NCBI GenBank assembly: GCA_037179515.1
Contig: JAXCGZ010007590.1
Location: 132,001 to 196,000, forward strand
Reading direction: 5' to 3'
Length of the DNA: 64,000 nt
DNA from: Halocaridina rubra
Lineage: Eukaryota; Arthropoda; Malacostraca; Decapoda; Atyidae
The position numbers and the translations under genes are program-made. Under the pieces are notes generated by a model. The model was given only the letters and a program-made list of their open reading frames with translations. It made no database searches and was not told the origin of the DNA. Shown here one piece after another: positions 1 to 11,431 of the stretch. Position 1 is the first letter of the stretch; every line of letters begins with the position of its first letter.

Positions 1-446
1 AATTAACACCGTCCACTGTCCCCATACATCATAGTAACCACCTTGTAGTTTCCTATCCTCTCCCTTCCCAATCCTAAGCACGAAAATCTGTTCCTACTAC
101 TATCTTACTTTCGAATCTAGATTCAAAACAATTCTTTATAAGCTGCTTTCGTTTTCAATTGCATAAAGTTTTTTTTTTTTTTTTTAAATAATACCCAAGT
201 CTTTGATAAAACTACGTTTTCTTTTCTTTTTTTTAACATAAAGATTCGTTAATCTAGGTGTAAAAGCTTGTGAATAATCTTGTTTGGGAATCAGTGGGTA
301 ATTATTATCTTTTTTTTCTTTAATTGCCTAATTATATAGATCATTATCACTCATAACGATTCTCCAAGAGGTCATTTTTTACCTGAAATTTTCCACTCGT
401 TTTTATCAATAAACATATAATTCGATAAATTAAGCTATAATATTTG

Positions 447-448
<2 letters not shown>
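1..448. other. AT-rich flank, no gene seen
   Basis: AT-rich sequence with T-runs and no coding signature that I recognise. It could hold the 5' part of the Jockey-like element that resumes at 6461, but I see no Gag-like reading frame here. Confidence 0.5.

Positions 449-530
<82 letters not shown>
449..530. repeat. (TA)n microsatellite
   Basis: About 80 bp of nearly pure TA with one interruption near 481. It abuts the 5' end of the CR1 element that follows, within about 60 bp. Confidence 0.97.
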
Positions 531-532
<2 letters not shown>

Positions 533-586
533 GTGATCACTATCTATCGTGGCATTAAAACTGTACCTTTTCTGCATGTATAAATA

Positions 587-1096
587 ATGGGCCGAGCCCA
601 TTCGTTCTTTGGTAATTGTAGGGGGGATTCACTATGCAGATATGTAGACAGGAAACTCAGGCATAGAGTTAGAGGAAAATATTTTTTCCCTGGAGCAGGT
701 ATAAAGAAGGTGGGTGAGTCAATAAATAGCTGGATTGAGAAAAAAGATGTTGTTTGTTTGATAGCTGGGGGAAATGACGTGCAGGATGGTAGAAGTGAAG
801 AGCTGATTAGGTTGTATAGACAAGCCCTGGATAAGATTAGGAAAAGGGGTGCAGTTCCTGTGATGTGTGGTATTCTCCCTAGGCTTAGCCAAAGTTCAGA
901 GTGGTGGTCTCGAGCTATAGGAGTAAATGCTAGGATGAAAGTCTTCTGTCGGGAGAATAATATAGGTTTTATAGACGGGTGGGATCACTTCACTAGTCGT
1001 AAGCATATGTATGCAAGGGATGGAGTGCATCTTTCTAATTCAGGTGTCTCGGTATTGGCTGGTATGATAGACAGAGAGGTAGGGGGGTTTTGTTAG
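587..1096 (+). CDS. CR1 ORF1 fragment, SGNH/GDSL-type esterase domain
   Basis: A 169-residue reading frame. The four conserved SGNH-hydrolase blocks are visible: GDS at residues 13-15 (nucleophile Ser15), a Gly in FPGAGI (residues 34-39), GGND at 61-64, and DGVHLS at 145-150 with the Asp/His pair. CR1-clade ORF1 proteins are known to carry such an esterase domain, thought to aid RNP or membrane interaction. The N-terminal part usual for CR1 ORF1 is missing, so this is probably a 5'-truncated ORF whose ATG at 587 is incidental. The stop (1094-1096) lies 15 bp before the first ATG of ORF2, and the ORF2 frame is open across the overlap, so reinitiation or readthrough is possible. Confidence 0.8.
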   Translation: MGRAHSFFGNCRGDSLCRYVDRKLRHRVRGKYFFPGAGIKKVGESINSWIEKKDVVCLIAGGNDVQDGRSEELIRLYRQALDKIRKRGAVPVMCGILPRLSQSSEWWSRAIGVNARMKVFCRENNIGFIDGWDHFTSRKHMYARDGVHLSNSGVSVLAGMIDREVGGFC

Positions 1097-1110
1097 ACAC
1101 AAATAATGAA

Positions 1111-4100
1111 ATGATTAATACTTGTGCAGAGAAATTAGTCAGTAAGGGTTCAGTAAATAGTGGGTCAAATAACTGGGAGTCTAAGGATAAGAACCATTTG
1201 TTACATAGAACAAATATTAACAAAAAGAATAGCCACAAGAAGGGTGAAGCTAGAGAAAGTTTAAAAGTATATTATACAAATAGCCGTAGTTTAGGTAACA
1301 AGATAGAAGAACTGAGAGCCATAGTATGTAGTGAGAGACCGGATATAATATGCATTAGTGAAAGTTGGATTAATTTAGAAAGCAAACACCTTAAAGCTGA
1401 GTACATAATTACAGGATATAAACTTTATAATGCTGATCGTAGTGCAGATAAAAGAGGGGGAGGGGTAATTATGTATATTAAAGATAGCCTCAGAAGCTGC
1501 ATTAAGTCTGGAATTAAGATAAATCTAAATTCAGAAACCTTATGGGTTGAAATTAAAAATAATATAGAAAGTCTAGTTGTAGGAGTAGTCTACAGACCAC
1601 CTGATCTAGATAATATAGAGTCGCAAGTTATATACGATGAAATTTCTAAAGTGAGCAGGTCAAATAGAGTTTGCATTGTAGGCGATTTTAATTTTAGACA
1701 TATTAACTGGGAAACCATAACAGGCGATAGTAGCTCTAAGGAATTTTTGGAAGTAGTAGAAGACAATTTCCTTTCTCAGCATGTACATGAAGCAACACGG
1801 GGGGTGAATACACTAGATTTAGTTCTTAGTAATAGAGAGAATATGGTTACAAATTTAGAAGTTGGTGAAAAATTGGGCAACAGTGACCATGATTCCATTA
1901 GATTTAACATAATTTTAAAGGAAACTATAAAGGAAAATAAGAATATTGTTCCAAACTTTAGAGAAGGAGATTTTGAGGGCTTAAAAACTAAATTATCTAA
2001 TGAGGTATGGAAAGGGATTTCTGGGGTACAGATGTGGGTAGTTAATCCAGCAGGTCAGGTCGCAGGTAGCGGATTACCCCGAAATTTGAGTACCACATGC
2101 CAAGGATTATCACAAGATAAGATCAATACATTAAATTCTCTCACAGGAAAGAACAGCAGCCCGTCAGTTAATATAAATTTGGATGAGGAATATAACAATT
2201 TTGTCATGACTCTTAAGAATAGTCAGAGAGACTATATTCCCATGAAACATTGCAGATCAAGAAAAAATGACCCTAAATGGATGAACAATAGAATAAAGAA
2301 TCTTATAGGTATTAAAAGAGGAATATACAGGAAACTAAAAAGAGGTAAAGAGCAGGTGAGGCAGCAATATATACAGTTAAACAGGGAAGTTAAAAAGATA
2401 GTTAGAGAGTCGAAAAGAAAATACGAAGTTAGAATAGCAGGAGAAGCTAAAGAAAATCCTAAAGGGTTTTATCAACATTATCAAACAAAATTTAAGGAAA
2501 AAGTCGGACCAATTGAAGTAGCCAATGGCCATATCACAGATGACGATAAAGTGATGTGTACATGTTTAAATGATTATTTCTTATCTGTATTTACAAATGA
2601 AAACTTGGAAAATATTCCGGAAGTAGAATCCATTTACAGAGACAGTCCCGATAATATACTTAGTTCAATAAATATTACGAGAGAGGAGGTAATAAAAGAA
2701 ATAGATAAATTAAAGGCTCATAAATCTCCGGGACCTGATGGAATATATGCTAGAATATTAAAGGAATGCAAGGAAGAGCTTAGTTGTCCTCTAACTGCAT
2801 TATTTAATAATTCAATAAAATTAGGATCGGTACCCATGGAGTGGAAATTGGCAGATGTGGTACCAATATTTAAAAAAGGAGAACGTGTTAAAAAGAATAA
2901 TTATAGGCCGGTAAGTTTAACGTCAACAGTGGGTAAGATTCTAGAATCCATAATTGCAAATAAAATAAGGGCACATCTAGAATTACACAGACTGATAAAA
3001 CTTTCACAACATGGGTTTCTTAAGGGTTTTTCGTGCCTTACAAACTTACTGTCTTTTTATTCAGAAGTTTACGAGGCAGTAGATTGTGGCAAAGAATATG
3101 ATACAATATATCTAGATTTTAGCAAAGCTTTTGATAGAGTTCCTCACAAAAGATTAGTTAAAAAGCTGGAAGCTCATGGTATAGGAGGAGCTGTGCTCAG
3201 ATGGATCAAACAATGGTTAAAAGACAGAAAACAGAGGGTTTGCATAAATGGAGAGAAATCAGAGTGGGGCTCGGTTACTAGCGGGGTACCACAAGGCTCG
3301 GTACTGGGTCCTCTATTATTCATCGTATATCTAAATGATCTGGATTCGGATATCAGTAGTAACCTAAGTAAATTCGCAGACGACACTAAAATAGGTAGAA
3401 CTATAAATGGAAAAGAAGACATTCATGCTTTACAGGAAGATCTAAATAGATTATCTGAATGGTCGGACAAATGGCAAATGGAATTTAATGTTGAAAAATG
3501 TAAAGTAGTTAAAATGGGTACTATAAAAGACAATACTAGTTATAAGCTAAATAACCATGAAATCATGAGTTCTCAGTGTGAAAGGGATTTGGGAGTTCTT
3601 GTGAGTAGTAGTCTTAAGCCAAGAGAGCAATGCACAGCAGTCAGAAATAAAGCAAACAGAATTTTAGGATTTATCTCAAGAAGCGTCAGCAATAGGACGG
3701 AAAAAGTTATTTTGCAGCTCTATCTTGCATTAGTTAGGCCCCATTTAGATTATGCTGTGCAATTCTGGTCACCCTATTATAGAATGGAAATTGAATCCTT
3801 GGAGAGAGTGCAGCGAAGAATGACCAAGATGATACACAATATCAGAAATCTACCATATGAGGACAGATTAAAAAAACTTAATCTACATTCTCTAGAGAGG
3901 CGAAGAGTTAGGGGGGATATGATTGAAGTGTATAAATGGTTTAAAGGGATTAACAAGGGAGATATTAATAAAGTTTTAAAAATTCATGATCAAACCAGAA
4001 CTCGTAATAATGGATTTAAGCTTGATAAATTTAGGTTCAGAAGGAAAATTGGTAAAAATTGGTTTGGTAATAGAGTAGCTGATGCATGGAACAAGCTTCC

Positions 4101-4182
4101 TAGTATGATAGTAAATGCCAATACCTTAGACACCTTCAAATGTAGATTAGATAGACATATGACAGAGGTAGGGTGGGTATGA
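1111..4182 (+). CDS. CR1 ORF2: endonuclease-reverse transcriptase, apparently intact
   Basis: An uninterrupted frame, open from 1090; the first ATG is at 1111. Residues are numbered from 1090. The APE-type endonuclease has YTNSRSL (62-68), ISESW (89-93), VGDFN (197-201) and the terminal NSDHD (264-268). The RT has SPGPDG, LDFSKAFDRVPH (from about 674), GVPQGSVLGPLL and the catalytic FADD (762-765). The C-terminal thumb region (VRPHLDYAVQFWSP) ends at 4182. All expected catalytic residues are present, so this protein could be functional in target-primed reverse transcription. A segment of about 45 residues (roughly 314-360) between EN and RT looks like extra sequence compared with related elements. 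Confidence 0.93.
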   Translation: MINTCAEKLVSKGSVNSGSNNWESKDKNHLLHRTNINKKNSHKKGEARESLKVYYTNSRSLGNKIEELRAIVCSERPDIICISESWINLESKHLKAEYIITGYKLYNADRSADKRGGGVIMYIKDSLRSCIKSGIKINLNSETLWVEIKNNIESLVVGVVYRPPDLDNIESQVIYDEISKVSRSNRVCIVGDFNFRHINWETITGDSSSKEFLEVVEDNFLSQHVHEATRGVNTLDLVLSNRENMVTNLEVGEKLGNSDHDSIRFNIILKETIKENKNIVPNFREGDFEGLKTKLSNEVWKGISGVQMWVVNPAGQVAGSGLPRNLSTTCQGLSQDKINTLNSLTGKNSSPSVNINLDEEYNNFVMTLKNSQRDYIPMKHCRSRKNDPKWMNNRIKNLIGIKRGIYRKLKRGKEQVRQQYIQLNREVKKIVRESKRKYEVRIAGEAKENPKGFYQHYQTKFKEKVGPIEVANGHITDDDKVMCTCLNDYFLSVFTNENLENIPEVESIYRDSPDNILSSINITREEVIKEIDKLKAHKSPGPDGIYARILKECKEELSCPLTALFNNSIKLGSVPMEWKLADVVPIFKKGERVKKNNYRPVSLTSTVGKILESIIANKIRAHLELHRLIKLSQHGFLKGFSCLTNLLSFYSEVYEAVDCGKEYDTIYLDFSKAFDRVPHKRLVKKLEAHGIGGAVLRWIKQWLKDRKQRVCINGEKSEWGSVTSGVPQGSVLGPLLFIVYLNDLDSDISSNLSKFADDTKIGRTINGKEDIHALQEDLNRLSEWSDKWQMEFNVEKCKVVKMGTIKDNTSYKLNNHEIMSSQCERDLGVLVSSSLKPREQCTAVRNKANRILGFISRSVSNRTEKVILQLYLALVRPHLDYAVQFWSPYYRMEIESLERVQRRMTKMIHNIRNLPYEDRLKKLNLHSLERRRVRGDMIEVYKWFKGINKGDINKVLKIHDQTRTRNNGFKLDKFRFRRKIGKNWFGNRVADAWNKLPSMIVNANTLDTFKCRLDRHMTEVGWV

Positions 4183-4259
4183 ATAGGTTAGTGCTTATTA
4201 GAAAAATCATAAAAAGAAAAATAGAATAAATAAGTAGAGTAGAATAGAATAGGTTAGAC

Positions 4260-6290
4260 ATGCTGAAAATACAATTCAATAATGGAGCTGCCTCGTGTGT
4301 GCCAGTAGGCATGTTGCAGTGTCCTCTATTCTTATGTTCTTATGTTCTTATGAAACATTGCAGATCAAGAAAAAATGACCCTAAATGGATGAACAATAGA
4401 ATAAAGAATCTTATAGGTATTAAAAGAGGAATATACAGGAAACTAAAAAGAGGTGAAGAGCAGGTGAGGCAGCAATATATACAGTTAAACAGGGAAGTTA
4501 AAAAGATAGTTAGAGAGTCGAAAAGAAAATACGAAATTAGAATAGCAGGAGAAGCTAAAGAAAATCCTAAAGGGTTTTATCAACATTATCAAACAAAATT
4601 TAAGGAAAAAGTCGGACCAATTGAAGTAGCCAATGGCCATATCACAGATGACGATAAAGTGATGTGTACATGTTTAAATGATTATTTCTTATCTGTATTT
4701 ACAAATGAAAACTTGGAAAATATTCAGGAAGTAGAATCCATTTACAGAGACAGTCCCGATAATATACTTAGTTCAATAAATATTACGAGAGAGGAGGTAA
4801 TAAAAGAAATAGATAAATTAAAGGCTCATAAATCTCCGGGACCTGATGGAATATATGCTAGAATATTAAAGGAATGCAAGGAAGAGCTTAGTTGTCCTCT
4901 AACTGCATTATTTAATAATTCAATAAAATTAGGATCGGTACCCATGGAGTGGAAATTGGCAGATGTGGTACCAATATTTAAAAAAGGAGAACGTGTTAAA
5001 AAGAATAATTATAGACCGGTAAGTTTAACGTCAACAGTGGGTAAGATTCTGGAATCCATAAATGCAAATAAAATAAGGGCACATCTAGAATTACACAGAC
5101 TGATAAAACTTTCACAACACGGGTTTCTTAAGGGTTTTTCGTGCCTTACAAACTTACTGTCTTTTTATTCAGAAGTTTACGAGGCAGTAGATTGTGGCAA
5201 AGAATATGATACAATATATCTAGATTTTAGCAAAGCTTTTGATAGAGTTCCTCACAAAAGATTAGTTAAAAAGCTGGAAGCTCATGGTATAGGAGGAGCT
5301 GTGCTCAGATGGATCAAACAATGGTTAAAAGACAGAAAACAGAGGGTTTGCATAAATGGAGAGAAATCAGAGTGGGGCTCGGTTACTAGCGGGATACCAC
5401 AAGGCTCGGTACTGGGTCCTCTATTATTCATCGTATATCTAAATGATCTGGATTCGGATATCAGTAGTAACCTAAGTAAATTCGCAGACGACACTAAAAT
5501 AGGTAGAACTATAAATGGAAAAGAAGACATTCATGCTTTACAGGAAGATCTAAATAGATTATCTGAATGGTCGGACAAATGGCAAATGGAATTTAATGTT
5601 GAAAAATGTAAAGTAGTTAAAATGGGTACTATAAAAGACAATACTAGTTATAAGCTAAATAACCATGAAATCATGAGTTCTCAGTGTGAAAGGGATTTGG
5701 GAGTTCTTGTGAGTAGTAGTCTTAAGCCAAGAGAGCAATGCACAGCAGTCAGAAATAAAGCAAACAGAATTTTAGGATTTATCTCAAGAAGCGTCAGCAA
5801 TAGGACGGAAAAAGTTATTTTGCAGCTCTATCTTGCATTAGTTAGGCCCCATTTAGATTATGCTGTGCAATTCTGGTCACCCTATTATAGAATGGAAATT
5901 GAATCCTTGGAGAGAGTGCAGCGAAGAATGACCAAGATGATACACAATATCAGAAATCTACCATATGAGGACAGATTAAAAAAACTTAATCTACATTCTC
6001 TAGAGAGGCGAAGAGTTAGGGGGGATATGATTGAAGTGTATAAATGGTTTAAAGGGATTAACAAGGGAGATATTAATAAAGTTTTAAAAATTCATGATCA
6101 AACCAGAACTCGTAATAATGGATTTAAGCTTGATAAATTTAGGTTCAGAAGGAAAATTGGTAAAAATTGGTTTGGTAATAGAGTAGCTGATGCATGGAAC
6201 AAGCTTCCTAGTATGATAGTAAATGCCAATACCTTAGACACCTTCAAATGTAGATTAGATAGACATATGACAGAGGTAGGGTGGGTATGA
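4260..6290 (+). CDS. Truncated CR1 ORF2 (RT half), chimeric 5' end
   Basis: A 676-codon frame. The first 30 codons are translated 3' UTR of copy A1. From codon 31 (4350) it is ORF2 of copy A2, starting at the residue equivalent to Met385 of A1. The RT is complete, with SPGPDG, LDFSKAFDRVPH, GIPQGSVLGPLL and FADD, but the endonuclease is absent, so the copy cannot mobilise itself. I take the open frame through the 3' UTR to be coincidental. Any protein would be an RT without endonuclease. Confidence 0.75.
   Translation: MLKIQFNNGAASCVPVGMLQCPLFLCSYVLMKHCRSRKNDPKWMNNRIKNLIGIKRGIYRKLKRGEEQVRQQYIQLNREVKKIVRESKRKYEIRIAGEAKENPKGFYQHYQTKFKEKVGPIEVANGHITDDDKVMCTCLNDYFLSVFTNENLENIQEVESIYRDSPDNILSSINITREEVIKEIDKLKAHKSPGPDGIYARILKECKEELSCPLTALFNNSIKLGSVPMEWKLADVVPIFKKGERVKKNNYRPVSLTSTVGKILESINANKIRAHLELHRLIKLSQHGFLKGFSCLTNLLSFYSEVYEAVDCGKEYDTIYLDFSKAFDRVPHKRLVKKLEAHGIGGAVLRWIKQWLKDRKQRVCINGEKSEWGSVTSGIPQGSVLGPLLFIVYLNDLDSDISSNLSKFADDTKIGRTINGKEDIHALQEDLNRLSEWSDKWQMEFNVEKCKVVKMGTIKDNTSYKLNNHEIMSSQCERDLGVLVSSSLKPREQCTAVRNKANRILGFISRSVSNRTEKVILQLYLALVRPHLDYAVQFWSPYYRMEIESLERVQRRMTKMIHNIRNLPYEDRLKKLNLHSLERRRVRGDMIEVYKWFKGINKGDINKVLKIHDQTRTRNNGFKLDKFRFRRKIGKNWFGNRVADAWNKLPSMIVNANTLDTFKCRLDRHMTEVGWV
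4329..4352 (+). repeat. CR1 3' octamer tail (TTCTTATG)x3
   Basis: Three perfect tandem TTCTTATG units end copy A1. The last ATG is shared with the first codon of the truncated copy A2, so the junction carries a 3-bp microhomology. The octamer resembles the ATTCTRTG-type tails of vertebrate CR1. Confidence 0.9.
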
Positions 6291-6460
6291 ATAGGTTAGT
6301 GCTTATTAGAAAAATCATAAAAAGAAAAATAGAATAAATAAGTAGAGTAGAATAGAATAGGTTAGACATGCTGAAAATACAATTCAAAAATGGAGCTGCC
6401 TCGTGTGTGCCAGTAGGCATGTTGCAGTGTCCTCTATTCTTATGTTCTTATGTTCTTATT
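4350..6460 (+). mobile_element. CR1 copy A2, 5'-truncated, fused head-to-tail to A1
   Basis: The sequence equals copy A1 positions 2242-4352 at a constant offset of 2108. By eye I count about nine differences over 2.1 kb, including G/E, V/I, P/Q, I/N and V/I codon changes and a few silent ones. The tail again ends in octamers (6437-6460, the last one imperfect). There is no genomic DNA between A1 and A2. This fits one insertion event with template jumping, or a later tandem duplication. Confidence 0.92.
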
Positions 6461-7680
6461 AAGGACCGAGATCCCTCTGGGGATCCTGCCAAACGTCGTA
6501 ATAACATATTTTCATGTCTTGGCTTGAGTAATATAATTGTTTATAAGGTAATAAACGTCCAGTCTGGCTTTGTCCTTGTCCTTACCGATGAGGACCTAGA
6601 GAAACTTAATACACCAGAAGTTATAGTCATCTTTAACCAGAATAAATTTGATATCACTATACCTCCCGAACTAAATGCCCAAAGAACAGTAGTCATCCTT
6701 GGCATTGATCAATACATAACTTTACACAAAGATGATGAAATAAAAGCTAGAAATCGAAAAACTTAACCAGGGCATTAGAGTTGAAGCAATAAGAATCCCT
6801 AACAACAAATACCTGTTAAAGATACGCTTCCAAAGCATAAGCATGGCCAAAACAGTCAGAAACCAGGGGCTCCTTCTTTTCAACATTAGAATAAATGAAA
6901 ATAATATCGAGGAGGAAATCTATGTCCACATAAATACATGCATGAAATGCTATTCTTTCGATCACACTACTAAAGAGTGTAAAAAAGAAACTACTATCTG
7001 CTCAGAATGTGCCCAGGAAGGTCATAGATGGAACGAAAATAAGTGCACAAGTAGAATAAAAAAATGCATTAATTGCTCGGGTGAGCACTCCACACTCGCT
7101 GCTGGGTGTCCTGAAAGGAAACAAAGGAAAAAAGACAAACAGGCTGAAATTAGAAAAAAACAAAGAAAACACCCAAACCTACATTTGCTGAAATGTTAGG
7201 GGCAGCCAAACCCCCTCCCTCCTCGGGCAGACAATTACAACATGAACTTAAATTCCCTACCAATGCTGAAAACATGACCACAGTGATAATTAGTGCCATG
7301 GTTTATGGCAAGATGATGGATTCCATCAATCCTGGGTCTTTTGAAGATAAAGTTAATGAAATTTATGAACTAAATGGTATACCAAGGATTAGTCTCCCTA
7401 AAAGTATACTCAATAATCCTAAATTGACTGCAGCAAAAGAAACTGTAGCTGCAACTGTAGAAGAAGCGAGAGAAGAAGAAGAAGAAGAGAGAATGGAAGA
7501 AATCGAACCAGAAGAAGAACAATCTTCTCAAGCCAAGAAAAAACGTCCAACTCAGTCTCCATTGGGAGCAATCCCCAAAAGAACATCTAATATGACAACA
7601 GAAAAGAAAAAGATATCAAAACAAAATGCAGATCAACAAAAGTACGAAGAGTCTGCTATAAAGCAGAGAGAGAGAGGGTA
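6461..7680 (+). pseudogene. Family J ORF1 (Gag, zinc-knuckle), frameshifted
   Basis: Three open segments in different frames. The first (to 6766) is an RRM-like fold region. A frameshift near 6750 leads to the segment with three zinc knuckles (from about 6936): CMKCYSFDHTTKEC, CSECAQEGHRWNENKC and CINCSGEHSTLAAGC. A second frameshift near 7150 joins KTPKPTFAEMLG to an acidic segment encoded by GAA-rich repeats (7460-7520). Gag of this type binds element RNA in the RNP. The open frame upstream of 6461 (from 6368) is translated CR1 3' UTR and not part of Gag. Further degraded ORF1 probably runs to about 7840. Confidence 0.8.
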
Positions 7681-7967
7681 AATCTGAGAGAAGACTTAAA
7701 CTTTAAAATAATAGGAAAAAACGATGACATCTTACCTTCTGATATGGAGATAGAAATGATAAGAGATACAATTCTTAGAACTAACAAACTCAAATACATT
7801 TACTCCAATAGCAGAGATCCATCTATTCTTAGAGCAAAATAGAATTGATCTGTCTGACATAAGAATCCAATATTTGGAAAGAAAACACTTTGATGCTTTA
7901 CCCCAAGGGTTATATAAAAGAACATCATCCTCCTCAAGCATAAATACATAACTTTTTTTATTTAATA

Positions 7968-11025
<3,058 letters not shown>

Positions 11026-11152
11026 AAATAATAATGTGTAAATAGTGTATAAAAAGCATGTAAATAATCTGTAAATAATTAACCATTCTGATCTATCTCT
11101 CCCACTAAACTTTCATTAACAAATACTATCAAAATATAAACAAACTAGGTTC

Positions 11153-11171
11153 AAAAAAAAAAAAAAAAAAA
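11153..11171 (+). repeat. Poly(A) tail of family J
   Basis: A run of A after an A/T-rich 3' UTR with no further coding similarity. It marks the 3' end of the LINE. Confidence 0.8.
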
Positions 11172-11225
11172 CACCTCCACTTTCTCTACTACTAAATCTC
11201 TTTTTCTCGTTTACTCAAAAAGTAA

Positions 11226-11358
<133 letters not shown>

Positions 11359-11431
11359 TTACCTAATTGTGTTTACGGGAAAGAGCCCAAAGCTCGTATC
11401 TTCCCGTCTCCTGATCGGTTCCATTTTAGAC

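Larger units (their letters stand above)
531..4352 (+). mobile_element. CR1-type LINE, copy A1, near full length
   Basis: A two-ORF non-LTR retrotransposon: ORF1 (587-1096) ends in an SGNH-hydrolase-like domain and ORF2 (to 4182) carries endonuclease and reverse transcriptase. The 3' UTR ends in three perfect TTCTTATG octamers (4329-4352). Short octamer tails instead of poly(A) and an esterase-like ORF1 are known hallmarks of the CR1 clade. The 5' limit is uncertain. ORF1 starts only about 55 bp after a (TA)n tract, so the element is probably 5'-truncated just ahead of the esterase domain. Copy A2 follows with no gap. Confidence 0.9.

Noticed and set aside
347..601. Antisense ORF with Ile-Tyr repeats
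   Set aside because: Translation of a (TA)n microsatellite; no protein. The same applies to the Ile-Tyr ORFs at 9.7, 32.6, 35.0, 49.5 and 49.8 kb.
3174..3422. 82-codon ORF antisense to CR1 RT, repeated at 5282-5530
   Set aside because: Shadow of conserved RT codons. It appears in both copies only because the copies are near-identical.
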